A stretch of 64,000 nucleotides of DNA from contig CAUYUJ010007480.1 of NCBI GenBank assembly GCA_963575745.1, positions 72,001-136,000 of the forward strand, given 5' to 3'. A program made the position numbers and the translations under genes. The first letter of the stretch is position 1, and each line of letters starts with the position of its first letter. Source of the DNA: Prorocentrum cordatum (lineage: Eukaryota; Sar; Dinophyceae; Prorocentrales; Prorocentraceae). Under the pieces are notes generated by a model, which saw only the letters and a list, made by a program, of their open reading frames with translations, did no database searches and was not told where the DNA came from. Of this stretch, positions 1 to 11,865 are shown in pieces.

Positions 1-53
1 CTCCTTCTCCTTTCCCTCTCTTCTCGTATTCCTCTTCGTCCTTAACAGCAGCA

Positions 54-61
54 TTATCACC

Positions 62-113
<52 letters not shown>

Positions 114-301
114 ACATCATCATCATCACCATCATCATCATTATCATCATCATCATCACTATCATCATAAGTCGCGCCAACACCATCACCATTCTCAACA
201 TAACCATCATAAACGGCATCAACATTATCACCACCACCATCATCATCACCACCACCATCATCACCACCACCACCATCACCACCACCACCACCACGACCAC
301 C

Positions 302-383
<82 letters not shown>

Positions 384-385
384 AC
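54..385. repeat. (TCA/ATC)n microsatellite block
   Basis: Nearly uninterrupted trinucleotide TCA/CAC repeat with a short unique interruption around 165-215. It yields poly-His, poly-Ile and poly-Ser frames that are not genes. It probably lies in a long intron or downstream region of the TYW1-like gene that runs off this edge. Confidence 0.9.
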
Positions 386-1261
<876 letters not shown>

Positions 1262-1690
1262 GAGCGGGGTGGTCGCAGGTGGGTCGCGGGCGTGTTGCGG
1301 GTAGGTCGCGGGTGGGTCGCTGGGTGGGTCGCAGGTGGGTTGCGGGTGGGTCGTGGGTGGGTCGCGCGTGGGTCGCGCGGTGGGTCGCGAGTTGGTCGCG
1401 GGTGGGTCGCGGGTGGGTCGCGGGTGGGTCGCGGGGTGGGTCGCGGGTGGGTCGCGCGTGAGTCGCGGGTGGGTCGCGCGTGGGTCGCGGGAGGGTCGCG
1501 CGCGGGTGGGTCAGGGACGGGTCGTGCCGAGGCTCGCGGGTGGGTCGCGGGCGGGTCGCGGGCGGGTCGTGGAATGGGTCGCGGGTGGGTCGCGCGTGGG
1601 TCGCGGGGTGGGTCGCGGGTGGGTCGCGGGTGGGTCGCGGGTGGGTCGCGGGTGGGTCGTGGGTGGGTCGCGGGACGGGTCGCGGGCGGG
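1262..1690. repeat. 10-bp minisatellite, GGGTCGCGGGT-like
   Basis: Roughly 40 head-to-tail units of about 10 bp built on GTGGGTCGCG, with small variations (GTGGGTCGTG, GCGGGTCGCG). All six frames stay open because the unit has few stop possibilities, giving Arg/Val/Gly or Pro/Thr/Arg frames of no coding value. Confidence 0.9.
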
Positions 1691-1847
1691 ACGGCGACAA
1701 CAACAAACAGCAAACATCCGCACCGCGGAAGCCCACGTAAGCCAGTCACCCAGGGACAATGAATGACCCTTCGGCCCCTCTCTGGGCGGCTTTACGGTAT
1801 CAGCTGGTGCTTCTTGGCCCCACCCCGCTGGATGCACAAACGTTGTG

Positions 1848-2470
1848 GTCATCGCGCGCGTGGGAGACAGGCCCATCATCTTCTCGCTCGTGGGCGGCGC
1901 CATCACGGACTTTAAGATTGTGGGCGGCAGCTTCGTGGTCTTCACGCTCGTGGACTGCAGCTTCGTCATGTTCACGCTCGTTCGCTGCAACTTCGTAGAG
2001 ATCATGTTGGTCCCAACCTGTGCAATTTCTATGCCGCTCATGCTCGTGAACATCAGCTTCGTGGTGTTCAAGCCCGATTGCGGAAGCTTCGTGGCCATCG
2101 CGCCTGTGGGTGGTAGTTTTGTATTGTTCACGCTCGTGGGCAGCAGCTTCGTGGCGTTTACTTTTGTTGGCGGCACTTTCGTGGCGTTCACGCTCGTGGG
2201 CGGCAGCTTCGTGGCGTTCAAGCTCGTATGCGGCAGCTTCGTGAGATCGCTCTCGTGGGCGGCAGCTTCGTGGTGTCCCGCGCTCGTGGCGACGCTTTCG
2301 TGGTGTTCACAGTCGTTGGTCGCAGCTTCATAACACTCGTACTCGTAGGCGGCAATTTCGTGGTATTTACGTTCGTGGGCGGCAGCATCGTGGTTTTCAA
2401 AGCTCGTTGGTGGGCGGCAGCTTCGTAATGTTCGCGCTCGTGAGCGGCAGCTTCGTGGGGTCACTCTCAC
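1848..2470. repeat. 30-bp minisatellite (about 20 units)
   Basis: Diverged tandem units close to GTGGGCGGCAGC TTCGTGGTGTT CACGCTC. Because the unit is 30 bp, one plus-strand frame encodes a repeated decapeptide like VGGSFVAFTL and the minus strand encodes a Thr/Lys/Leu repeat. The divergence includes frame-breaking units, so I read it as a decaying minisatellite and not a protein gene. Confidence 0.85.
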
Positions 2471-3062
2471 GTCCAGTCGACCTCCCTCTCTCCTTGAGAG
2501 CGTTCAGCATCAGGAGCTCGTGACTCGTGGGGCCATCCGTGATGTCCGAGAGCTACAGGCGCGGACCACCTCGTTTGTGGAGCGGGTGGGTGGTGGGGCG
2601 GGGGGCGGGGGGGGGCGCGTGTGAATGCCGCCCTGGAGGATCACAGGAAGGGGGGGGGGCCGCGGCATCCAAGAAGATGCGCTCGGGCCCCCAGCGAGAT
2701 CCAGAGGTGGCTTGAGTTCGCGCCGTCGTACTTCATTTCGGACAGTATGGCTGGCGCCGCAGGCAACCTCCGCAGGGGCAATTCCCTGCTATGGAGGTGC
2801 GCTTTCGGGCCAGAGGGGATGATTTCCCCCCAACGCCCCCGCCCCGAGAAATATTTGGATTCTGATTGGATTCTGACCAGATAAAGAAAGCCCTGCGGGG
2901 GTACTTGCGACGCCACCGTTTTAAGGTCCCCTTGTTTGTTAGCCCCATTTAGTTGAAGAAGTCCGCAGCGTTTCTTGGTCTTGGTCTTTGTCCTCCATCC
3001 TCCCCCTCTTGGGGTACAGTCGGGGCGTTGACCTAAGGAACCCTAAATAAGGAACGAGGCCC
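2471..3062. other. No gene recognised; G-rich stretch
   Basis: Unique sequence. Runs of G at about 2,597-2,660 could form G-quadruplexes on the plus strand. Two short open frames (2,527-2,884 plus and 2,641-2,948 minus) have no recognisable domain. Confidence 0.5.
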
Positions 3063-3200
3063 CTTTTTTCCATAAGTTAACCTTCGGTTTCCTGTCGAAG
3101 ACATAAGGAAAGCCTGAGGCAAGCTGTGAAACACTTAAGGAATGCGGAGCCCCTCCCCAACGAAAAGGGTTCCTTCTTCGGGGTTCCGACTGTATGACGG
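3063..3200. repeat. Dispersed repeat B, copy 1
   Basis: Shares a colinear block with 55,655-55,775. Both contain CTGAGGCAAGCTGTGA, then a spacer, then CGGAGCCCCTCCCCAAC, then a GTTCCnnTTTC...CCGACnGTA end. This copy sits in the probable intron downstream of the last visible TYW1-like exon. Confidence 0.75.
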
Positions 3201-3341
3201 CTTCCCCAACCTTTGTGTTCCACTGCATGCTCCTCTACATCCCTGATCAGGGCAACTCGCCTGGGCCTCGTTTCTGGATGCGCTGGTCGGGTTACGCGAA
3301 GCGTCTAGATTATGTGTATGCCGATTGTGGTTCCCTGGCTC

Positions 3342-5574
3342 CTTGAACTTCCACGAGGTCGCCACGGGGTTCTTGTGGTTGCGCCAGCAGAAGACGCACT
3401 TGTTCGCGCAGGCGAGGCTCGGCGTGGCCTACATGCTGATGATGATGCTGGTGATGCTGATGATGATGATGTTGTTGTTGTTGTTGATGGCGATGATGTT
3501 GATGCTGATGATGAAGATGATGAAGATGACGATGACGATGATGACGATGATGCTGATGATGATGCTGGTGATGATGATGCTGATGCTGATGCTGATGATG
3601 ATAATGATAATGATGATGCTGCTGCTGCTGCTGATGCTGATGCTGATGCTGATGATGAAGTTTTCTCCAGCGTGGCCTCCATGCACTGGTGCGAGTTGAT
3701 GCCGTAGAACGTGTGCTTGTAGCACTGGCCCTGCCCCCGGAGGGCGTTCTTGGTCCAGCGGCACTGCTTCACCGCGCTGTGGCTCCCCACCGTGCGGTAG
3801 CCCGACCTCTCCAGGCCAGCCAGGCCAGCTGCCTGCATCATTTCGGGCCTCTCGTCCACGGCCTCTTCCTAAGGCAAAACATCACCTTAAACATAAACTT
3901 TGACGCTCCGCGAGGAGTTCTTGGATCTGCGCTGGACCCCCCCTCCCTGGCGCGCGGAGCGCGCCAGTGGCGGCGCCGGAGGCGCCGCCGGGGGGGGCCC
4001 GAGCGCGGATCCAAGAAATCCGCGCGGAGCGCCAAAAGATGTTTACGGTGTTTTTTCTTCTTCGATCCTCGTCTTCCTCCTTGGCTGCAGTGCGGACGTG
4101 GCCGGAGGGGAACTTCTGCAGCAGCAGCGAGACCAGATCGTCGTTGCCGCTCCCCAGCGCCCACGACACGGGCGTCCGCCCGCCATCATCCTCCCTGGAC
4201 AGCGCCGCCACGGCTTCCTGGAAGAGGCCCAGGGACACAGAGATAAGTAGGTACAGATCCCAGGCTTCCTCCTATATTTTCACACCCTTTCTTGATAGCT
4301 TCGTCTCCCCCCTCCCACTTCCCCAATCTTTTCCCATACTTTCCTGGGGATCGACGAGGATTTTGTGTCTGTGTGCTTCTTCCCCTCCTGATAAGGAGCC
4401 GAACTCTATATACACCGACGCCTTTGTCTGGCCTCACATCGAGTCTCGCATAAGACGGCGGATCCTGGTGTATACGGGATCCTGGTGTATGTGTTCTTCC
4501 TTGTTTCGCGGGGAAAACGGGGACAAAAGGTACACACCACACCACCCCGACGTCGTCCCCGACCCTCCAAAAAGCCCTGGGCTGGAACACTGCCCGCCAC
4601 TGGTGATGTGTATGCTCCATTTTCCGACCTGACTCCTCTGGGAACCGCTCCAGCAGCGCCCGCGCCACCCTGGACAGCCCCTGCCGGCACGCGCCGTGCA
4701 GCGGCGACCGGCCCGCCGGGGCGGCGCCGCCGAGCGCCGCTCGGGCCTCGGCGGGGAAGTCGTCGAGGAGGCTCAGCGCGAGCTGGGCGTGGCCGCTCCA
4801 GCAGGCCTCGGCGAGCGCGCGAGCGGCGGAGGCCCCTGCCTGGGGGAACGAACAAGGACAGAACCATAACAGCTCGGCGGTCCGCGCTGACCTCCGAGTT
4901 TTTTTGCCATACATATATATATGTATATATATAGGTATGTATGTATGTATGTATGTATGTATGTATGTATGTATGTATGTATGTATGTATGTATGTATGT
5001 ATGTATATATAGAACTTCGTATGCAACACATTTGTATATACTAGTAGTGTATGTATGTATGTATGTATGTATGTATGTATGTATGCATGCATGCATGCAT
5101 GCATGCATGTATGTATGTATGTATGTATGTATGTATGTATGTATGTCATTGTTCGTTCTCTGCTGCCTCCTCTGGAAACCTGCGCGCCAGCAGCAGGGCG
5201 ACTTCGAGGTTGCCCGCGCGGCTGGCCTCGACCAGGTGCACGCCGGCCCCGCGGCGGGCCGCCTCGGGGAAGGCGCCGGCCAGCAGGCGCCACACGTCCG
5301 TGCGCTTCAGGTGGCAGGCCTGGAACAGCGCGCGTTCGGCGGAGAGCGGGGCCTCGGCCGGGAAGCGCTGCAGCAGCAGGTCCACCACTTCCGGCAGGTC
5401 GCGGTAGGCGGCCCAGGCCAGAGGCGAGAGGCCCCCGCCGCTCAGCGGGAGCCTCATCGCTGCCCGGGCCTCCTCGGGGAAGCCCTCCACCAAGCGGATG
5501 GCCTCGGCGCCCTGGCCCTGCCGGCACGCCCTGCACAGCGCGGCCCCCGCGGCCTCGGCACCGCAGGGAGACAT
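3342..5574 (-). CDS. Ankyrin-like repeat / TYW1-like radical SAM protein, partial
   Basis: Five exons join in phase: 5574-5167, 4839-4636, 4217-4077, 3868-3677 and 3428-3342. Exons 1-3 encode about 250 residues of ankyrin-like repeats of the form LLxRFPEE (PLAWAAYRDLPEVVDLLLQRFP, SPLHGACRQG...ALLERFP). Exons 4-5 read SHSAVKQCRWTKNALRGQG, YKHTFYGINSHQCMEAT and PSLACANKCVFCWRHKNP, including the CxxxCxxC iron-sulfur motif of the TYW1/Taw1 family. That family makes the tricyclic imidazoline of wybutosine on tRNA-Phe. Eukaryotic TYW1 normally starts with a flavodoxin-like domain; here ankyrin-like repeats take that place. Introns 1-4 read GC-AG, GA-AG, GA-AG and GC-AG. The start at 5574 is the first ATG of the ankyrin frame, but upstream exons are possible. 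The rest of the radical-SAM core lies beyond the left edge. Two adjacent genes rather than one fusion is the main alternative. Confidence 0.72.
3429..3676 (-). repeat. GC-AG intron filled with (TCA)n, boundaries duplicated
   Basis: The intron between the TYW1-like exons ends in a 9-nt direct repeat: AGGCCACGC occurs across both the donor (GAG|GCCACGC) and the acceptor (TAG|GCCACGC). Nearly all of the interior is degenerate TCA/TGC repeat. The protein reads through cleanly as MEA-TPSLACANKC. Confidence 0.8.
3869..4076 (-). mobile_element. Introner-like GA-AG intron with terminal inverted repeats, copy A
   Basis: This is the whole 208-nt intron between ankyrin exon 3 and the first TYW1-like exon (donor GAG|GAAGACG, acceptor CTTAG|GAAGAGG; AGGAAGA is repeated at both ends). 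At 3,905-4,030 it carries long imperfect inverted repeats beginning GCTCCGCGnGGAnTTCTTGGAT, around a GC-rich inner palindrome. A diverged copy covering the entire intron occurs at 57,128-57,345. Confidence 0.8.
4395..4635. repeat. Dispersed module H, copy 1 (inside an intron)
   Basis: Colinear with 58,348-58,580. Shared blocks include CTCTATATACACCGACGC, the doubled GGATCCTGGTGT..ACGGG, ACACCACCCCGACG and the end TTTCCGAC. In this copy the module abuts the 5' end of the second intron of the ankyrin-TYW1 gene. Confidence 0.85.
4913..5147. repeat. (GTAT)n / (GCAT)n microsatellite in an intron
   Basis: Two long tetranucleotide arrays separated by a short unique spacer (about 5,008-5,050), all inside the first intron of the ankyrin-TYW1 gene. 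The array passes from GTAT to GCAT and back. Confidence 0.9.
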
Positions 5575-6254
5575 CCACAGCCACAGCGCTTGGGAGTCTG
5601 GAGCCGTGCCCCTGGGCCTGGGGAGCGGAGGGTGCGTTATTGAAGGAGCCCTGGGACACACAAGTCAATACACACAAATACAAAGATTCCCCGATATTTT
5701 CTAATGTTTTCTGGGTTTCCGTTTCCCCCCCCACTGCCCATATTTTCCGATATTTCCTGGGGAATCGACGATTAATTGTGTGTGTGTGTGTGTTTTTGCC
5801 CTCCTGAATTATGTTTCCCTGACCGCGAAAACGGGCTTCATGCGTGCGCTAGCCAGTGCCAGTCACTGGTGCTTGGGCTTTCCAATGTCTCAGATTGCGC
5901 CTGTTGCCCGGTTTGGTGTTGGCCGATTCGTGCGCTTTCGGCAGACGGCCCTTCCACAACCTCATGCGACCTTGGTAGAGGCGCCAGCCAAGCAACGCGA
6001 ACCGGCCACTGAACCCGGTGCTTCCGCGAGCTCCCGCTGCACTCGCTGCTGGTTCCGTGCTGACTGGTCTGCGCGCGCTCGAGGGCTGAGACCCAGATCC
6101 ACCACTCCTCGGCTGAGGGGCAGCGATAGGGGGGACTGGCTTGGAGGAGGAAACGTCGACGTGACATCAGCGATACATCGACGACAGATCGGCGATGGGC
6201 CCCCGACAGCGACTCCGCATGCTCCTGGTCGGGGCGGAACTATCGGGTCCCAGG
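5575..6254. other. Upstream region of the ankyrin-TYW1 gene; no firm gene
   Basis: Contains a short (TG)n tract near 5,778. A minus-strand frame at about 6,100-5,965 (RADQSARNQQRVQRELAEAP) could be an upstream exon but has no support beyond composition. A stretch at 6,150-6,236 resembles 54,680-54,790. Confidence 0.45.
6150..6236. repeat. Dispersed repeat J, copy 1
   Basis: Resembles 54,680-54,790: both have a CGATACATCG-like / GATCnnCGAT series, then CCCCCGACAG or CCCCCGATAG, then TCCGCAnGnTCCTGG. Similarity is moderate and judged by eye. Confidence 0.5.
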
Positions 6255-6363
6255 AGGAGGAGGAGGAGGAGGAGGAGGAGGAGGAGGAGGAGGAGGAGGA
6301 GGAGGAGGAGGGAGGATGATGATGTGGAAATGGAGGAGGAGGAGGAGGAGGAGGAGGAGGAGG
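6255..6363. repeat. (GGA)n microsatellite
   Basis: Pure polypurine GGA tract broken once near 6,310-6,335 by GATGATGTGGAAATGGA. Such tracts fill most introns of the genes found further right. Confidence 0.9.
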
Positions 6364-7209
6364 AGAAGCTCGCACGCTCTCCCCCATTGTGTTCAATGTC
6401 TTATCGATCTCATTATCGTAGAACCTTGGGGGATACACCTTATCTGTACCCCCTTCATCTTGCTAGCTCGAGGAGCCACGCGCGCTGGCAGATGCAACGC
6501 TTTGTTGCCTGCGCGGGGGCCTGGCCGTTGGACTCAACGGGCAGGGCACAACATCGGGGGAGGGATTTAAGCCTGTCGCTTATCTCATACCTCTCAGATT
6601 CAACCGACAAGTGATGACGATCGGCCCAGACGAGGGGCAGAGCGGCGGAGCCTAAAGGAAGTCGTAGGCGAGGGGGGGGGGGTCGTAGCACGTGCCCCCG
6701 TGCAGAGACGAGCTCGATCCAATAAGGACAAAGCTCCAAACTACAAAACGCGCTGGGCGTAGGCTGAGAGGGGGCTACAAGACTCTGGTGCCTCAAAAAT
6801 CTGGACCTGGGCTCTAGACAACCTCGAGCGGCAACGCAGCTGCCGCGCCTCAGAGCCCAAGATTCCACCTGCACTTCATAGGCAACTTGCCTCGGTGCAC
6901 CCAGTGGTCCCGTGAAGCCAAGAAAAAAAACAGAAAAGGGGGTCAGCTGTGAGCGGGCACGTGATGGCGCAAGCCACCTGCTATGTGAGAACTCACCCAT
7001 TCCAAATCAGATGAGTACGAGTCTTAGCAGTCTCGAACACAAATGTAGGTGAGTGGTTGGTGTGAGTGGATGCTTCGAACGTGGGGCGCTTGGCTCCAGG
7101 CGCGACACTTCCACCGCCTTGACGGATGCCGAAGCACCTGGAGATAATGGAGGTAAGAATCAACCTACTAAGCATCGTAGCCTGTCATCTGTGCCTTTGA
7201 ACAACCGCG
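6364..7209. other. Unassigned; possible 3' tail of the LINE
   Basis: A minus-strand frame of 181 codons (7000-6455) has no recognised domain. The stretch lies just downstream of the LINE's last coding remnant, so it may be the LINE 3' untranslated region. I saw no poly(A) or target-site duplication. Confidence 0.35.
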
Positions 7210-7225
7210 CCGAGAAACAATGTCA

Positions 7226-8880
7226 CTACGAACATTTCTTCATGAGCTTGCGCGCTGCGTTACCACGCGGTGCCCTGCTAGCAGTGACGTTGCCTCCAGC
7301 TGCCTGGATGAGCTCAGCTACAACCGTCTCGACTTCCATGGTATTGCCCTTCAGCGCGTAGAAGCTCGTCGGCATCTCCAGGGGCGTCTGTTGGTGCAGC
7401 TGGCTGTCTGTTTCCTCGATGGCCTTGAGCAGTTCGGTTGCCGCTCCTTCCTCTTCTGGCACCAGCGTTGACCCTCGCAAGCTGAACAGAAGGCGAGACT
7501 TCTTGGGCTTGTTGGGCTGGTCGAAGCAAGGGGGGCACTGCTGTTTCTCGCGCGCGCTGGCCTGTCAGATCTGGCCCTGCCTTTGCCGCCATCCGTGTGG
7601 GCCGAACTGCTGCGAGCTTGAGTCGCGATATCGTCGCCGAAGCGCCCCGATACTGCCGATTACCTAGGACGGTCAGAATCGCGTAGACTGGCTGGCACGC
7701 TGGCGAGCCAAGATTTGTGGTCGGGTCCTGCTTGCGTTCCTTGGCGTACTCCGCGTACGCTTCGTTGACGTCCACCGCTGCTTGCTACTGCCTGTCCATG
7801 ATGGCTGTCGTCATGGCCTCGTGTTCCAAAGGTCTTGCTCTCGCCTCCGACTGACCGATGGGATTCTGCATCGGTAGGATGACTGTGTCGTCGTCCATGT
7901 CTCCGTCCTCGTCCTCTTGGCCCTTCGCCTTGTGTTTCTTGTGCTCGCTGCCCGTCATCGCAAAGCTCTTGCTGCGATCCCGAAGCAGCCAGGACCTCTT
8001 CCTTGCCGCTGCTGCCGCTGCCTCCTCGCCCATGATGCCTAGCGCGTAATGCTGGGGCCCGACCTGGATCAAGTAGCTTAGCCCGCGACGTGCGTCCACG
8101 TGGTAGAAGCCTGTGCGATTGAGCTACGCTCTCGTCCTTGACTACATGACGAACGTGAAGGGAAGGCGATAGGCACGGTTCCAGATGATCTCGACATTGC
8201 TTGAACCATAGTTCCAATGCGCCGAAACTCTCGCCGCACATCGGGCATGCCGTGTTCTTCGGAGGAACTACTTCGCATGCGTGCCTACCGCGGTTACATG
8301 GGCAGTGCTGTCTTTTCACGCTGTCGGCTACATGTCCCCTCGCAGTCTCCGTGCTCGGGGACGCGCTGTCGCATGGCACGCGCGTGTTAGTGGTCGGGAG
8401 TATGCGTCCTACATGTATTTGTCCATGACTGCCCCCTATCGTGTTGACGATGTGCTTTGTTGGTGCGTGCTGTGACGGCCATGCTGAGTTGCGCGCGCTT
8501 CCATCTGCTGGAGTCTCCCTGCACATATACTTGCCATCTTCGTGAGCTTGCTTGTGCGTGCATGTCGCGCGTGATGCAGGCTTCGCCCGTGGTTCGTTGC
8601 AATCGATCTCGACGAAATCCTCCGAGTTCTCGAACAACATATGTCGCGCATTCCCTCCTGTGTCCCACATCGTCTCCCCCGCCTCCACCGCTTTCGGGGC
8701 CTCCAATTCATTCTGGAGCTGACTGGCCCAAGGATGCGCGAGAAGCCGAACCGATCCTGCCCCCGAAAAAAATATATTTCCATCTAGAGCGGTCTTCCCG
8801 GAGCAAGTGAACAAGAACTGGATGTGCTGGTCTCGATGCTGCGCCGTGGTTTGAAGCCACTTCAGTCGCCTAATGCGCAA
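7226..8880 (-). pseudogene. LINE C-terminal part with Cys/His cluster
   Basis: The frame 8,880-7,660 contains NTACPMCGESFGALELWFKQ followed by CRDHLEPC, a plausible zinc-binding cluster of the kind that follows the reverse transcriptase. Coding character then switches frame to 8,099-7,785 (RRGLSYLIQVGPQHYALGIM), stops, resumes in the same register (AAVDVNEAYAEYAKERKQ), and switches again at 7,480-7,226 (ATELLKAIEETDSQLHQQTP). I treat these as one broken reading frame. Confidence 0.55.
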
Positions 8881-9046
8881 CTCTGTGAACAGCGGAGCGA
8901 GTCGGAACTTTGTTTAATGCATCCAATCCGCTTATGCTACTGGCATGCTGCAACTCATGATCTCAGGACGCAGTGCGTCCTGGGATTGCGCGACATTTGT
9001 GTGCAATGAACCCTTCGAGCGAGGCCACATCTCCACTTGCATAAGG

Positions 9047-9850
9047 TCAATGACCTTTCGCGCGCATCTCCAAGCGGCTGAGCGCCGCGCTCACTCGCAC
9101 CCCCTCCACCATGGGCCGCTTAATGCTGAAGTTGCCAGGCGATCTCCAGAACTTGCCCATGGAGTAATGACTCGCCTGGAGAGCCCGAAGTTGCTTTTCA
9201 AGTTCGGGCTTGGGCGTGGAACTGCTCGCCTGAAGTCCACCAAGGTCGCGTGCGTGATGTTTAGTTCGTCCCGCGATATGTGTGGCGTGCTTGTGCATGA
9301 TGCGTGCTGCTGTGTGTGCTCCATCTCCTCGTGGGTCGACTACGTTCTCCTGCTTGCTGATGTTTTGCGCGGCCCCTACGTCCCCCGCCCCCTTTGTCCG
9401 CGGCTGAATTCCGAGGGCGGCTGCCGACCTCGAGCTTTTCGACAACTGTGCCAGGGTGATTAGCTTCTAATATCTTACATGGTAAATCGCCGACAAACCC
9501 TGCGAGAGCCATCTGCTGCATCAGGCTGTCGCTCCAGGGAGGTTCGACCTCCGCAGCGTGAAACCACTAATCAGTCGCGGGTAAGTCAGCAACTGCAACC
9601 TGTGCCGGAGGGCTGGAGGTCCTCCCGAAGATCAAAGTCGCGCCCACATCACCTGGGAAAACCTATGCGCGTGGGCGAAGCCAGAAACTGCCAGACTCGT
9701 CCTCTGAGAGAAAATGCCACTCACAACTCGATCTCGTGCAAATTGTAGATCTTGGTTGGCGTGCGGCGTGGGAAATATTTCTAAAACCCGCTCGTGTTTG
9801 AGACAGAAGAAGGCGTTGGTCGCGTCGTGGAACCTCACCATGTGCGGTGC
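9047..9850 (-). pseudogene. LINE reverse transcriptase remnant
   Basis: The palm motif A region reads VRFHDATNAFFCLKHERVLE (frame 9,841-9,632). In a second frame the expected motif C reads GFVGDLPCKILEANHPGTVV, where an F-x-DDL would be normal; loss of one catalytic Asp indicates decay. A third frame (about 9,250-9,047) has ALQASHYSMGKFWR and RVSAALSRLEMRA, resembling the thumb-like end of the domain. At least two frameshifts separate these parts. Confidence 0.7.
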
Positions 9851-10805
9851 TCGTGCCGCTTGAAGCCTGTATGACGATATGAGTTGAACACCCGCGGCAG
9901 CTTCTCGGCGCCTCCTTTTCTAATCCGCCATGAATCCACTCCTTTGACTGCCATGGGGCCAGCTTCCGTCGTGGGGCGGCTGCGTGGTGCGTGCGCCCAA
10001 TTGTACACATAATCATGATGGCTTCCTCCCTGTCCACCTCGATCTTGCCATTGCCTTTGGGGGGGCGGGCCCCCTGAGCTGCGTGCCAGGCAAGAAGTGC
10101 GCGCTGCGGCTTGCGCGCGAGGAAGAGCATGGCCCTCGTGGGGCCCAACGTAATCTTGGGCGCCTGAAGCTCTATATCTCCAGCTCCGATTCCTGTTTGC
10201 GGTAGTGGGCGTCGCGGGTCTACCCACTTAGGCTTCATGATGAGCCGCGGCGCCTCCGCCGGTACTGACCATGATGGGTATGCTCTCCGCAGCTTCATCC
10301 TCCATATCGTGCGATGCATTCCGTTCCAATCGTCCGTCGATAACTCCATGGCCTCATCACCTGTGAGCTCTCCGCGTTGTTCATCCACGATCTCGGTTAT
10401 GACCCTGCTCATGCAGGAAGGAGTCGCGGAGCATCCACCACGAGCGATTGGAAGCTTCATTCGTGCCGACCATCCTGCAGAGCTTGCAGTAGAAGTGGGA
10501 AGAGCAGCGAAATTTCTTTGTCGTGGTTCGCGCCGTCGTCCTGCAATCAATCTTGCCAGTCGTTGGACCAGGTGCCCATTGTTATCTTTAGCAGCCTTTC
10601 GCATTTCCTCGCGGCGTCGTTTGGTAATAGCATCCCAGTACTCCCGATCAGAATTCTTCAAGTCCTTGCTCACTTGCTCGAAGTCTTCGGACAGGGACTC
10701 GGCGATATCATCGCCAGCCCAAGATCGCTGATACCTCAAAGTGCGCCGTGTTCCAGCATCTGATTCAATATCTTGGTTTGTTCTTGTCGATCTTCTGTAT
10801 ATCAT
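9663..10805 (-). pseudogene. LINE spacer between endonuclease and reverse transcriptase
   Basis: A 380-codon frame starting near 10,805 contains a charged helical stretch (FEQVSKDLKNSDREYWDAIT, KRRREEMRKAAKDNNGHLVQ) like the linker before the reverse transcriptase in dinoflagellate LINEs. Its later part is out of frame with the reverse transcriptase remnant at 9,841-9,632, so the frame is misleading beyond about 10,300. Confidence 0.55.
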
Positions 10806-10907
10806 GGGCTCGTGTGAAGCACTCCCACTAACGAACTATTGACGAAGTCGACAGGTGTCTTATTCATGCCATCCAACTTGTGCTGAGCCTCCATCTCGTT
10901 TAACTCG

Positions 10908-11865
10908 TTATATCTCTCGGAACACTTCCTTTCCATCACGTCGCGCAGCTCCTGTCGTTTGTGTCCCTGCTGAAGACAGCAGGAAAGTGCTCCGCGATCT
11001 GGACGAGGAGCTTTTCCTGGAAGTGGCCGAAGGGTAGTGACAACTCTCGCCACACGCTGGACTGGTCTGTGATCGCGTACTTCGCCGACATCGTGTAGCT
11101 GGAAACGTCTTCCGGCTCCACATAGTATATTGCATCGCTCGAGGCAGCCGGCCATTTCCACATAAACACATATGGTCGATGTAGCTCGTATTGTTGTTGC
11201 CCACGTAGCTGGGCGGACTTACATAATGAGTACTTGCCGCAATAAGCCCCCATCTACACAAGCAAGGGCGTAGCTGCATGGCCGCGTAACTCTCCTTGCC
11301 GTACCCGCAGGGTCCTGCAACCGTGTCCTCGCCATTGCTGGGCAGCCCGCCGTTCAGGTCCATGAACACGAAGGGGATCATCTGCTTGCGCGACATCTCG
11401 TGCATCGTTTCCGGAATCCCCTTCACCATTTTTTTGGCAAACCTCATCATATGTTCGTCTAAGTTGGGTACTCGTCTGGCGTGGAGGGAAGTACATTGTT
11501 ACCAGCCCAATAGATTCAGTACGACTCTGGACGCTCACTGCAATACATCGTCCCCGCAGCATAGTGGGCGTAGGGAAAATACATTTTAGCGTAGACCGTG
11601 GAAACCTCGAACGCTTAATAAGGAAACTGATGCCACACGGAGCTGTCACTTAAGCGCTTCTCCGATGTCCAAATTCAATTGTCCAAGTGTTATCAATCGT
11701 GCGAGTCTCGTGGACCAGCTCACCATACGATTTAGACTGTGTGCGGACGAGCGCGTCGATGTCCCGCTTCGGTAGCGCCTGGATGATGGCCTGCAGCCTC
11801 TCCGTCGTCCTGGCGGCGCACGGGTTGTAGCAGACAGCTCCCATCAAGTCACTCTCACCGCCCAT
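10908..11865 (-). pseudogene. LINE endonuclease domain remnant
   Basis: The frames 11,865-11,650 and 11,649-11,254 are continuous apart from one stop codon. They carry GRCIAVSVQSRTESIGLVTM, a core strand pattern of the AP-endonuclease-like fold. A frameshifted continuation at 11,450-10,908 has MIPFVFMDLNGGLPSNGEDT and then NNNTSYIDHM, which resemble the catalytic D-x-N and late Asp-His motifs. In a LINE this domain nicks target DNA to prime reverse transcription. The nonsense codon and frameshift mark it as dead. Confidence 0.72.
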
